From Bifidobacterium ramosum (GTDB lineage Bacteria; Actinomycetota; Actinomycetes; Actinomycetales; Bifidobacteriaceae): a stretch of DNA of 64,000 bases. The position numbers and the translations under genes were made by a program. Below the pieces are notes generated by a model. The model was not told where the DNA came from. It saw only the letters and a program-made list of their open reading frames with translations, and did not search any database. The stretch spans positions 85,721 through 149,720 of the forward strand of contig NZ_WBSM01000010.1 in the NCBI RefSeq assembly GCF_009299505.1, read 5' to 3'. Positions 7,481 to 16,290 of the stretch are shown in pieces (the stretch's first letter is position 1; each line of letters starts with the position of its first letter).

Positions 7481-9727
7481 ATGACTGAACCCACCCAAGA
7501 CTATCCGAACATCGTCGGCACATCCGCAGACGAGATCGCGTCGACCCTCGCCGGCGCCACCAACGGCAACGCCACCGACGTCAGCGTCGAAAACTCGGCC
7601 ACATCGTCCGATCAACACAACGACATCGCCGCGCAGGTCTTCCACGTCGACCCGACCGGCACCGCGATCGAATGGACCAGCGACGGCGAATACGTGCGCG
7701 TCGACGCGTGGGGCGCGAACAGCGTGCGCGTGCGGTCGCGACTCATGCAGCACCCGCTCGACACCGACTGGGCGCTCCTCAAGCCGCCAGCCAACGCACC
7801 CAAGCCGAGCATTGCGGTCGGCGAGACCGCCGCCGCGCTCGTCAATGGTGAGATCGCGGTCAAACTCGAGATCATCGGCTGGGCCAAGGACCAGCTGCGA
7901 CTGCACTTCATCGACACACGCACCGGAAAGACGCTCCTCAAGGAAGCCTCCGACGGCGGCGCACTCCGCCTGCGCGCCCGCAAGCACAACCCGCTCGAAT
8001 CCGGCGCGGAAGCACCGGTCGCATCCTTCGAGCCGCCGGCCGGCGAGCATCTGTACGGCATGGGCGAATACCAGCAGAACGTCCTCGACCTCAAAGGCTC
8101 CACGCTCGAACTCGCGCACCGCAACTCGCAATGCTCCGTCCCGTTCGTCCTCTCCAGCGCCGGCTACGGGTTCCTGTGGCACAATCCGGCCATCGGCCGC
8201 GTCACGTTCGCACAGAACCGCACCGAATGGCAGGCTGACTACTGCGATCAGATCGACTACTGGATCACCGCGGGCCGTACGCCGGCGCAGATCGAATCGC
8301 AGTACGCCGACGCGACCGGTCACGCGCCCGTCATGCCCGAATGGGGCCTCGGATTCTGGCAGTGCAAGCTGCGCTACTGGAATCAGGAGCAGCTGCTCGA
8401 CGTGGCGCGCGGCTTCAAGAAGCGCGGCATCCCGCTCGACTTGATCGTCGTCGACTTCTTCCACTGGCCGCTCATGGGCGACTTCCGTTTCGACGAGGAA
8501 TTCTGGCCCGACCCGAAGGCCATGGCCGACGAACTGCACGCGATGGGCGTCAAGCTCATGGTGTCCATCTGGCCGCAGATCGATCTCAAGTCCGAAAACT
8601 ACGAGGAGATGCGCCACCGCAACTTCCTCGCCAAGACCCGCACCGGCAAGGACGTGGGCATGTGGTGGCCGCGCGACAGCCAGTTCTTCGACGCGACCAA
8701 CCCGGACGCGCGCAAGTTCGTGTGGGGCAAGGTCAAGGAGCACTACACCGACCTCGGCGTGGACGCGTTCTGGCTCGACGAGGCCGAACCCGAGTGGGGC
8801 GGCGACTACGACTACGCGCATTACATTTTCAACGCCGGCCCGGTCGGCAAGATCGGCAACCTGTACCCGCAGAAGTACAACCAGACTTTCTACGAAGGCC
8901 AGCTGTCGATCGGCCGCGAGAACAACGCGGTGAACCTGTCGCGCGCCGCATGGGCCGGTGCGCAGCGCTACGGCGCGCTCGTGTGGTCGGGCGACGTGCA
9001 CTCCACGTTCGACGATCTCAAGGCGCAGATCACGTGCGCGATCCACATGGGTGCGGCCGGCATCCCGTGGTTCACCACCGACATGGGCGGCTTCGCCGGC
9101 TCCGACATCACCACCGACGCGTTCAAGGAACTGTTCGTGCGCTGGTGCCAGTTCTCCACGTTCCTGCCCGTCATGCGCAATCACGGCGACCGCGGCCCGG
9201 ACCACCATCAGGTGCTCGACCAGCGCGGCAACCAGATCACCCATGTGCACACCGGCGACGACAACGAGCCGTGGAGCTTCGGCGCGGACGTTGAGAAGAC
9301 GATGGTCAAGTACATCCGGCTGCGCGAGGCGATGCGTCCGTACACGCGCGAGCTGTTCGCGGCGGCGCACGAGTCCGGCCAGCCGCTCGTGCGAGGACTG
9401 TTCTATGAGTTCCCGGGCGAGGAGGCCGCGGCCGACATCGCCGACGAGTATCTGTTCGGACCGGATATTCTGGTTGCGCCGGTGACCGAGCTGGGCGCGC
9501 GCTCGCGCGAGGTGTACCTGCCGGGTGCGTCCGGGGCGGCTGGCGCGAGCGAGACCGGTGCCGCTGGCGATGCGTCTGGTGCGCCCGCCGAACCGACCAC
9601 GTGGACGAATCTGCACACCGGCGAGACGTTCGTCGGCGGTCAGACGATCACCGTCGACGCGCCGCTCGACGTCGTGCCGGCGTTCGCCCGCAACGGTCGC
9701 GATCACGGCCTTGCCGGACTGATCTGA
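7481..9727 (+). CDS. GH31 alpha-xylosidase or alpha-glucosidase-type hydrolase
   Basis: This 748-residue retaining alpha-glycosidase has an N-terminal beta-sandwich (to about residue 270), a TIM barrel and C-terminal beta domains. The nucleophile region is AFWLDEAEPEWGG (Asp about residue 433) and the acid/base region is WSGDVHSTFDDL (Asp about residue 505). GVDAFWLDEAEP and the Trp-rich surroundings favour the alpha-xylosidase-like branch, which would act on xyloglucan-type oligosaccharides, but alpha-glucosidase cannot be excluded. There is no signal peptide. AAGGAAG precedes the ATG. The first ~45 residues are Thr/Ala/Asn-rich, and an Ala/Gly-rich linker interrupts the C-terminal domain at about residues 685-705. 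A lacI gene follows after 12 nt. Confidence 0.85.
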   Translation: MTEPTQDYPNIVGTSADEIASTLAGATNGNATDVSVENSATSSDQHNDIAAQVFHVDPTGTAIEWTSDGEYVRVDAWGANSVRVRSRLMQHPLDTDWALLKPPANAPKPSIAVGETAAALVNGEIAVKLEIIGWAKDQLRLHFIDTRTGKTLLKEASDGGALRLRARKHNPLESGAEAPVASFEPPAGEHLYGMGEYQQNVLDLKGSTLELAHRNSQCSVPFVLSSAGYGFLWHNPAIGRVTFAQNRTEWQADYCDQIDYWITAGRTPAQIESQYADATGHAPVMPEWGLGFWQCKLRYWNQEQLLDVARGFKKRGIPLDLIVVDFFHWPLMGDFRFDEEFWPDPKAMADELHAMGVKLMVSIWPQIDLKSENYEEMRHRNFLAKTRTGKDVGMWWPRDSQFFDATNPDARKFVWGKVKEHYTDLGVDAFWLDEAEPEWGGDYDYAHYIFNAGPVGKIGNLYPQKYNQTFYEGQLSIGRENNAVNLSRAAWAGAQRYGALVWSGDVHSTFDDLKAQITCAIHMGAAGIPWFTTDMGGFAGSDITTDAFKELFVRWCQFSTFLPVMRNHGDRGPDHHQVLDQRGNQITHVHTGDDNEPWSFGADVEKTMVKYIRLREAMRPYTRELFAAAHESGQPLVRGLFYEFPGEEAAADIADEYLFGPDILVAPVTELGARSREVYLPGASGAAGASETGAAGDASGAPAEPTTWTNLHTGETFVGGQTITVDAPLDVVPAFARNGRDHGLAGLI

Positions 9728-9739
9728 TCCGATCCGGCC

Positions 9740-11011
9740 ATGGCTTCCGTCACCCTTGACGACGTCGCCGCGCGCGCCGGCGTTTCGCGCATGACCGCGT
9801 CGAACGCGCTGCGCGGCAAAACGGTCGCCGGCGATCCCGACAGGCCGCTCGTCAAACCGGCGACCGCCGCACGCGTACGCAAGGCGGCCGCCGAGCTCGG
9901 CTATCGACCGAACCTCGCCGCGCGCCGGCTCAGCTCCGGTCGCACCGGCATCATCGGACTGTCCGTCGCCGACCTCGACATGATCTTTCCCGCCGCGCTC
10001 GCCGCGACGCTGTCCGATGAGGCGTACCGACGCGGCTTCCAGCTCGTCACCCAGCAGACGCGCATGTCCGCCGACTACGAGCGCGAGATGCTTGGCAGCG
10101 CCAGCGCGCAGGTGTGCGACGGCACGATCGTGTGCTGGCCGACGCGCGACACCGTTGCGGCGCTCGCGTCCATGCGCGGGCATCCCACGGTCGTGCTTGA
10201 CGGGTTCGGGCTGGACGGTGATGCGGGTGTTGGCGATGACGGTGGCGCGGGTGCGAATACGGATGCGAATACGGATGCGGATCGCCCGTTGGATCGCGTG
10301 TTTACCCCATGTGTTGCCGGTGCGCGGGCGGCGGTGCGGCATCTCGTTGCGGCCGGTGCGCGGCGGATACTGCTGCTCGGCACGTCGTACCGTGAGCCGA
10401 CGGCGTTGGCCGGTGCTGCGAATAGCGCCGAATTGCGGTTGCGCGGCGCGTGCGAGGCGTTGCGTGAGGCCGAACTGCCGTACGGGCCGGATCTGGTGCG
10501 ACCATGCGGCTGGACGCGGCGGTCCGGGTACGACGCGATGACGCGGATCCTCGCGGAGTGCGGGATCGCCGCGAGCGGTGTCTCTGTTGACGGCTGCCGT
10601 GTCGATGATGCGGCAGCTGACGACGGGCGAAACGCTAGCGATGAGTGCTGTGTTGCGGATGCGGTTGCTGATGGCAGGCGGGGCGTTGACGTTGCGTCGA
10701 GGCTTGGTTTCGATGCGGTGTTCTGCATGGCTGATACGGTCGCGATCGGCGCGCTCAAGGCGCTGACCGATGCCGGAGTGCGAGTGCCGGATGACGTGAT
10801 GGTCATGGGCTTCGACGGCGTGGAGGACGGCCGATACACCAATCCCGGACTATCCAGCGTCGCGATCGATGTCGGTGAGATCGCACGAGTATGCCTTGAT
10901 ATGCTCGCCGATCGTATTGGCTCGGGGGATGGCCGCGTTGCGGCGTCGCGTGCTCATACGCTCGCCTACCGTATCGTCGCGCGCGGCAGCGCCGAGCGAA
11001 ACCGCTCCTAA
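9740..11011 (+). CDS. LacI-family transcriptional regulator
   Basis: The N-terminus has the LacI helix-turn-helix and hinge (TLDDVAARAGVSRMTASNAL; NLAARRLSSGRTGIIGL), followed by a periplasmic-binding-protein-like sensor domain ending in GFDGVEDGRYTNPGLSSVAID. At 423 residues it is much longer than the usual ~340. The extra length is two Asp/Ala/Gly-rich insertions at about 155-180 and 285-320. The first is encoded by a 12-nt tandem repeat (GCGAATACGGAT). It probably forms an operon with the upstream GH31 gene and binds the palindrome at 7394. The insertions could be surface loops or could impair folding. Confidence 0.88.
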   Translation: MASVTLDDVAARAGVSRMTASNALRGKTVAGDPDRPLVKPATAARVRKAAAELGYRPNLAARRLSSGRTGIIGLSVADLDMIFPAALAATLSDEAYRRGFQLVTQQTRMSADYEREMLGSASAQVCDGTIVCWPTRDTVAALASMRGHPTVVLDGFGLDGDAGVGDDGGAGANTDANTDADRPLDRVFTPCVAGARAAVRHLVAAGARRILLLGTSYREPTALAGAANSAELRLRGACEALREAELPYGPDLVRPCGWTRRSGYDAMTRILAECGIAASGVSVDGCRVDDAAADDGRNASDECCVADAVADGRRGVDVASRLGFDAVFCMADTVAIGALKALTDAGVRVPDDVMVMGFDGVEDGRYTNPGLSSVAIDVGEIARVCLDMLADRIGSGDGRVAASRAHTLAYRIVARGSAERNRS

Positions 11012-11071
11012 CCGTGTCGCGTCATCACCCGTGAACCTTGAGCCTTAAACCTTAAATCCCTACCTCCCTCT

Positions 11072-11366
11072 AACGGACATACAGCCGATTCGAACACCAA
11101 AATCGGCTGTATGTCCGTTAAGGGTGAATGGAAGGGACGAGACGTTCTTGCCCTCCCCGTAACGGACATACAGTCGTTTTGGGTGGTGCAATCGGCTGTA
11201 TGTACGTTGACGGTGTTGCTGTATGTACGTTGAAGGTGTTGGATTGGGTTTGGGGTCTTCCTTTTCCTTTGACGGACGGTCTTCCTTTTCCTTTGACGGA
11301 CATACAGCCGATTTTTACCCGTCAATCGGCTGTATGTCCGTTACCGGGGTGTCTGTATGTCCGTTG
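11072..11366. repeat. Family A palindromes, three copies plus half-copies
   Basis: Copies lie at 11072-11119, 11161-11208 and 11295-11342. Isolated right half-sites lie near 11219-11232 and 11352-11366. A ~20-nt direct duplication (CTTCCTTTTCCTTTGACGGA) precedes the third copy. The second copy has TGTACGTT in place of TGTCCGTT in its right arm. No gene is seen between 11012 and 11505. Confidence 0.9.
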
Positions 11367-11446
11367 GGAGGGTCTGCGGGGCCTTGTTGACGGAATTGCA
11401 GAGAAGAAGAGTGGCGGCGAGTCAAGAAAACGTCATCACGGCGTGT

Positions 11447-11470
11447 TATTCAAACGTTTGAATATACAAT
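11447..11470 (+). promoter_or_regulatory. LacI-type operator and -10 box before GH120
   Basis: TATTCAAACGTTTGAATA (11447-11464) is a perfect 18-bp palindrome of the LacI operator type. TACAAT (11465-11470) directly after it fits a -10 box. The regulator encoded on the minus strand at 14239-15315 is the closest candidate to bind here. Confidence 0.65.
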
Positions 11471-11505
11471 AATGGCAAACCGACACCACAACGAGGAGGA
11501 GTGTC

Positions 11506-13656
11506 ATGACCGTATACCACGTTTCCGCATCCGCAGCATCATCCACCAACGCCGACGGTACCGCATCCCGTCCGTTCCACACCATCAACGAAGCCGCCGC
11601 CATCGCGCGCGCCGGCGACGAGATCATCGTGCACGACGGTGTCTACCGCGAGTCCGTCACCCCGCAATACGGCGGCGACAGTGCGGAATATCGCATCGTC
11701 TACCGCGCCGCCGACGGCGAACATCCCGTCATCAAGGGATCCGAGCGCGTCGACACCTGGCAGCGCGTCGCATCCTCCGCAGATGGCACCGTATGGAAGG
11801 CCGAACTGCCGAACGCCATGTTCGGTGCGTTCAATCCATACGCGCGCACGGTATTCGGCGACTGGGTGATCGACGCGAGCTCGCACGCCCGCGCCATCCG
11901 CGAGGATCTGGACGAGCTTTCACCAGAAGCCGCCGCAGCCGGTTATCCCGAGCATCCCGCATGCCACCTCGGTTGCGTTTACCTCGACGGCAAAGCCCTC
12001 TACGAGGCGTTCAGCCGCGAGGAAGTCGCCCACCCCCGACCGCGCACGGTCGGCTTCGACTGCGGCGCATGGAGCAACGGTCCGGTCGCCGACACCGCCG
12101 CCGGCAACCCGGACCTCACCACGCTCGTCTGGTACGCCGAAGTCACCGGCGACGCACACACCGGCGCCACCACCATCTGGGCCAACTTCCACGACGCGGA
12201 CCCGAACGAATCCTTCACCGAAATCACCGTGCGCGAAACCTGCTTCGCCCCGTCCCGCCCGCAAATCAACTACATCACCGTGCGCGGCTTCGAAATCGCC
12301 CAGGCCGCAACCCCGTGGGCCCCGCCCACCGCGGACCAGATCGGCATGATCGACACGCGCTGGTCGCGTGGCTGGATCATCGAAAACAACCACATCCACG
12401 ACGCGCGCTGCTCCGCCGTCGCCCTCGGCAAGGAAGGATCCACCGGCGACAACGACTGCACGCGCACCCGCCGCAAGTCCGGCTACCAGTACCAGATGGA
12501 GGCCGTGTTCAAGGCTCTGCGCTTCGGCTGGCAGCGCGGCGTGGTCGGCGGCCATCTCGTGCGCGGCAACCGCATCCACGACTGCGGCCAGACCGGCATC
12601 GTCGGCCACATGGGTTGCGCGTTCAGCCGCATCGAACACAACGAGATCTACAACGTCGCCACGCGCCGCGAATTCTGGGGTCACGAGATCGGCGGCATCA
12701 AGTTCCACGCCGCGGTCGACACGGTCATCGCGAACAACAACATCCACGACTGCACGCTCGGCATGTGGCTCGACTGGCAGACGCAGGGCACGCACATCGA
12801 CCGCAACGTGTTCTGGGCGAACACGCGCGACATCATGATCGAGGTCAGTCACGGCCCGTACACGATCAGCAACAATGTGCTCGCCTCGCCGATCAGCCTC
12901 GACATCATCTCCGACGGCGGCGCGTACGTGAATAACCTCATCGCCGGCACGATCCGGCTCGGTCGCGTCATGGATCGCTCCACGCCGTACCATTTCCCGC
13001 ATACCACCGCGCCGGCCGGCTCCGCGTTCGTCTACGGCGGCGACGACCGGTTCGTCAACAACCTGTTTGTGCAAGCCGCCGGCACGCCCGCCGACGCCGA
13101 CGAACAGACCGGTTGGCTGGCCGTCGGGCATGGCACGCGCGCGTACAATCTGCAGACGTTGCATGATCTGCCGCGCGGTCGCGGGGAGCATGGGGAGCGT
13201 CCGACGACGCTGGATGAATACCGCAGTCTGGCGTGGGCAACCGTGGGAAACGGCGATGAGGAGGCGTTTCGTGAGGTGCCGCAGCCGGTGTACGCCCGCG
13301 ACAACACGTACGTCGGCGGCGCGCGTGCGTTGCTCGGCGAGACCGGTGCGATCGTGCGCGACGGTTCGTTTGCGGTTGATGTCGCGCAGGACGATGCCGA
13401 TCGTTCGGTGCGGTTGACGGTTCGGGCGGACGCGGCTGATGCCGTGAAGGCTGACCCTGCGTTGTTTGGCACCGGTGCGATCGTGCGTACTGCCGATCTC
13501 GGCGAGCCGCGCATTGTGGAGGAGCGTTTCGAGCGTGCGGACGGCAACCCGTTCGTCTTCGACACGGATCTCGTGGGCGAGGCGCGTGCGGCACAGTCCG
13601 CGCGCGGTCCGCTCGCCTCGCTGCGTGCGAACCAGCCCGTTGCCGTCTGGCGGTGA
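11506..13656 (+). CDS. GH120 beta-xylosidase (right-handed beta-helix)
   Basis: This 716-residue protein is predicted to release xylose from xylo-oligosaccharides with retention. Its beginning (DGTASRPFHTINEAAAIA, GDEIIVHDGVYRE) and repeated Asn-rich coils (ENNHIHD, ANNNIHD) show a parallel beta-helix. WLDWQTQGT supplies Asp 423 and MIEVSHGPY supplies Glu 446. That 23-residue spacing equals that of the nucleophile and acid/base of the characterised GH120 enzyme XylC of Thermoanaerobacterium saccharolyticum, as I recall it. AGGAGGA precedes the ATG. There is no signal peptide, so it should act on imported oligosaccharides. A palindromic operator lies upstream and a convergent lacI gene downstream. 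The last ~200 residues have more G-ending codons and are less conserved in appearance. Confidence 0.85.
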   Translation: MTVYHVSASAASSTNADGTASRPFHTINEAAAIARAGDEIIVHDGVYRESVTPQYGGDSAEYRIVYRAADGEHPVIKGSERVDTWQRVASSADGTVWKAELPNAMFGAFNPYARTVFGDWVIDASSHARAIREDLDELSPEAAAAGYPEHPACHLGCVYLDGKALYEAFSREEVAHPRPRTVGFDCGAWSNGPVADTAAGNPDLTTLVWYAEVTGDAHTGATTIWANFHDADPNESFTEITVRETCFAPSRPQINYITVRGFEIAQAATPWAPPTADQIGMIDTRWSRGWIIENNHIHDARCSAVALGKEGSTGDNDCTRTRRKSGYQYQMEAVFKALRFGWQRGVVGGHLVRGNRIHDCGQTGIVGHMGCAFSRIEHNEIYNVATRREFWGHEIGGIKFHAAVDTVIANNNIHDCTLGMWLDWQTQGTHIDRNVFWANTRDIMIEVSHGPYTISNNVLASPISLDIISDGGAYVNNLIAGTIRLGRVMDRSTPYHFPHTTAPAGSAFVYGGDDRFVNNLFVQAAGTPADADEQTGWLAVGHGTRAYNLQTLHDLPRGRGEHGERPTTLDEYRSLAWATVGNGDEEAFREVPQPVYARDNTYVGGARALLGETGAIVRDGSFAVDVAQDDADRSVRLTVRADAADAVKADPALFGTGAIVRTADLGEPRIVEERFERADGNPFVFDTDLVGEARAAQSARGPLASLRANQPVAVWR

Positions 13657-13721
13657 CGGTGATGCCGCTGATGTCCTTGAGGCAATAAAGCCGGACCATG
13701 CGTTCCGCGCTCGCTGATTGT

Positions 13722-14218
13722 GGTCACGCGATGGTAATTCGGGCCGATCTGCCATCGCGTGACCGGTAAGTCGTGTACGGGATGGCATGATCGTTGCGTT
13801 TTTCCATCGCGTGACCGTGATCCGACTTTGCACGAGGTCACGCGATGGAATCTGGGGCAAATTTTCCATCGCGTGATCGACTGCTTGGGCACGGGATGGA
13901 AAAACTTGTGATTCTGCCATCCCGTGACCTTGACGCGACCATATACGTGGTCACGCGATGGTGATTTCGTATGCGTTTTCCATCGCGTGACTGACGGCTC
14001 GCCCACGGGATGGAATTCTCGTATGTTCTGCCATCGCGTGACCGACGGCTCGTGCACAGGATGGCAATATGCGTCGTTATGCCGTCTCGTGACCTGCTAC
14101 GACGTCCGACGGCGGTCACACGGTGGCATCGTGAGGTGTTTTGCCATTGCGTGACTTGATATATGGGGGAGGCCCGGTCACGCGATGGCAAATCGGGCCG
14201 ATCTGCCATCGCGTGACC
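13722..14218. repeat. Family B palindrome array 2 (9 units)
   Basis: Nine units of about 43 nt start near 13722, 13772, 13836, 13887, 13949, 14001, 14052, 14114 and 14176. They have the same 13-nt arms as array 1 and 17-18 nt loops. Gaps are 8, 19, 8, 19, 8, 8, 19 and 19 nt. Units after an 8-nt gap carry GGG or AGG in place of GCG in the left arm; units after a 19-nt gap mostly keep GCG. The array separates the convergent GH120 and lacI genes. Confidence 0.95.
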
Positions 14219-14238
14219 GGAGACGTTGCGGGAGCGGA

Positions 14239-15315
14239 CTACCGCATGGTGGATTCGCGCTGGACGAGACGGTAGTTGGCGACCAGACGGCGTGGTGCGG
14301 ACGACGCGTTGACATCGGCCGGACGATCGATGCGCGCGACGAGTAAGTCGAGCGCCTTGCGTGCGTAGTCGTCGTAGTCAATGGCGATCGTGCTGATCGA
14401 CGGCGACGTGTACGCCGTCTCACGAATCCCATCGAATCCGATGATCGCCACGTCGTCCGGCACGCGTACGCCGCGATCTGCGAACCCGCGCGCCGCACCG
14501 ATCGCCATCACGTCGTTCAGGCAGAACAGGCCGTCGATCGGCAGGCCGCCCTTGCCGGGGCACGACCGTGCGGCCAGCCGGTGCGCAGCCTTGCGAGCCT
14601 CCTCGAAATCCCATGAACAGTCGATCGCCAGATCCGGTTCGAACGCGATGCCGGCCTCATCCAGCGCTGCCATTGCCCCGCGCAACCGCTGCGTGCGGAA
14701 TGCTGAATTGCCATCCTTCGCAAACACGACCGAACTCGCCTTGTCCGGCGCATCTGCCCGCACGCCGATGCCAAGTATCCCGATCCTCCGGCATCCCACC
14801 GCAATCAGGTGCCGCACCGCATCCCGCGCGCCCTCAAAACTTGGCGTCACCACCGCATCGAACAGCGGCGTATCCGAAAAATCCTCGCACCACACCATCG
14901 GTTTCGTGCCGATATGCGATCTGATCTCCTCTGCCGACACGCGCGCCGGACTGAAGATCAGGCCGTCGCAGAACTGGCTCGTCGTGCGTTCCAGCGCCTG
15001 CAGCTCGCCCTCGCGCGAATTGGCCGTTTCCTGAATGATCACGCGCAGTCCGCGCTCGCCGGCCTCGCGCGTAATCGCCGCCGCGAGCCGCATCGGCTGC
15101 GCCGCCTCCAACGCGTACACCGCCACGCCGATCACCCCGTTGCGTCCGGCTTTCAGAATCCGTGCCGACAGATTCGCCGAGTATCCGAGCTCCCGCGCCG
15201 CCGCGCGCACGCGTGCGACGGTGTCGGCCTGGAAACGCGTGTCGCCGCGCAGGATGTACGACACCGCCGACGCCGATACCCCGGCCTTCGCCGCCACGTC
15301 CCGCAACGTCGCCAT
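14239..15315 (-). CDS. LacI-family transcriptional regulator
   Basis: This 358-residue repressor-type protein begins MATLRDVAAKAGVSASAVSY, a clear LacI helix-turn-helix, followed by the hinge (NLSARILKAGRNGVIGVAVY) and a sugar-sensing domain ending with GFDGIRETAYTSPSISTIAID. The frame is open for 74 more codons upstream, but that part is low-complexity His/Arg/Thr sequence without a binding site, so the ATG at 15315 was chosen. It is convergent with the GH120 gene, and its family B array lies between them. It may control GH120 through the palindrome at 11447. The 212 nt upstream hold only short GCATGTATG repeats and no clear operator. Confidence 0.87.
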   Translation of the reverse strand: MATLRDVAAKAGVSASAVSYILRGDTRFQADTVARVRAAARELGYSANLSARILKAGRNGVIGVAVYALEAAQPMRLAAAITREAGERGLRVIIQETANSREGELQALERTTSQFCDGLIFSPARVSAEEIRSHIGTKPMVWCEDFSDTPLFDAVVTPSFEGARDAVRHLIAVGCRRIGILGIGVRADAPDKASSVVFAKDGNSAFRTQRLRGAMAALDEAGIAFEPDLAIDCSWDFEEARKAAHRLAARSCPGKGGLPIDGLFCLNDVMAIGAARGFADRGVRVPDDVAIIGFDGIRETAYTSPSISTIAIDYDDYARKALDLLVARIDRPADVNASSAPRRLVANYRLVQRESTMR

Positions 15316-15528
15316 GTGCGCCTCCCGCATGTGTCTGCTGTGATGCATACGTGTGCATGTATGTCTGCCGTGCATGTATGCATGTGTCGGATGCCCGGTT
15401 GCCGTATGCCGCCGGACTCCCGTCACTATGGTGCCAGACGGTCCGGTCGTGCGATACTCGCCTGTTATGTGGCGTTTCTTGACGTGCGGTTTCTCTCGAC
15501 GTAGTTCCCCGACATGTGATGTCTCTCT

Positions 15529-15824
15529 GACGGGCATACAGCCGTTTTTGCCCTATGAAATCGGCTGTATGTCCGTTGGGGAGAAGTGAGGTTGGAGATG
15601 GAGAGCCGTGGGATATTTGTGATGGTTCGCTTCATTGCAACGGACATACAGCCGATTCGACCGTCCTTTTCGGCTGTATGTCCGTTGAAGGAAGGGGCGA
15701 CTGTTGGAGGAAGGTGATGACTGTTGAGGAAGGGGGATGAGGATGCGTTAGCGTGTTCGGCTTTCCGTATTGCCGAAACGAACATACAGCCGATTTCACC
15801 CCCGCAATCGGCTGTATGTCCGTT
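15529..15824. repeat. Family A palindromes, three copies
   Basis: Copies lie at 15529-15577, 15639-15686 and 15777-15824. The first has the left-arm variant GACGGGCATACAGCCG and the third AACGAACATACAGCCG. The segment 15825-16031 that follows is purine-rich and holds no gene that I can support. Confidence 0.9.
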
Positions 15825-16031
15825 GGAGGTTGAAGCGGTGAGAATGACAGACGGCTGGGATGACGAACGGTAGACGGCGGCGGGACGGCGAGCGTTTGGG
15901 ACAGTGGACAGTGGAGGGCTGCAGGGCGGCGGAGAAACGGACGGTGGACTGCGAGGTTGTGATGGTTCCGGCGGTCGCGGCACGCTTGTACGTTGCGCAC
16001 CGCGCACCACGCACCCACAACCCCCACAAAC

Positions 16032-16064
16032 GAGAAGGCCCGGCGGATTGGGCCGGGCCTTCTC
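16032..16064 (-). terminator. Strong hairpin, likely terminator
   Basis: A 13-bp perfect stem (GAGAAGGCCCGGC at 16032-16044 with its complement at 16052-16064) and a 7-nt loop have the form of bifidobacterial terminators. Read on the minus strand it lies ~230 nt after the GH51 stop codon. Confidence 0.6.
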
Positions 16065-16131
16065 GCGAGAAAGGAGAAGAGAAGAAGAAGGTTTCAGTTG
16101 TTCGCGGCTTGTTCGGCCGTGATTCCTATAT

Positions 16132-16163
16132 AACCGCACGTTGCATAGCGTAACGTGCGGTTT
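16132..16163. terminator. Hairpin downstream of GH51, possible terminator
   Basis: AACCGCACGTT (16132-16142) pairs perfectly with AACGTGCGGTT (16152-16162) around a 9-nt loop, giving an 11-bp stem. It is the first strong hairpin after the minus-strand GH51 gene. The U-tract is short. Confidence 0.55.
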
Positions 16164-16195
16164 GGCTGAGTGTTTCCTGTGAGTCGTGTCACGTG

Positions 16196-16281
16196 GCGGC
16201 CCACACGGCGAGGCCGGCTCACACGGCGAGCCGCCATGCGACGAGCCATGCGACGAGCCATGCGACAATCCGCCATGCGAC
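16196..16281. repeat. Short tandem repeats after the GH51 stop
   Basis: Two or three copies of CACACGGCGAG are followed by four copies of CCATGCGAC separated by GAG-like triplets. They lie just past the stop codon of the GH51 gene and probably vary in number between strains. Confidence 0.6.
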
Positions 16282-16290
16282 AAACCCGAC

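Noticed and set aside
6896..14218. Family B arrays as CRISPR arrays
   Set aside because: The repeats are inverted, not direct, and variable. The intervening segments are 8, 17 or 19 nt, too short for spacers. No cas operon is adjacent.
15340..15400. GCATGTATG repeats as a LacI operator
   Set aside because: The copies are direct rather than palindromic and look like simple-sequence expansion.
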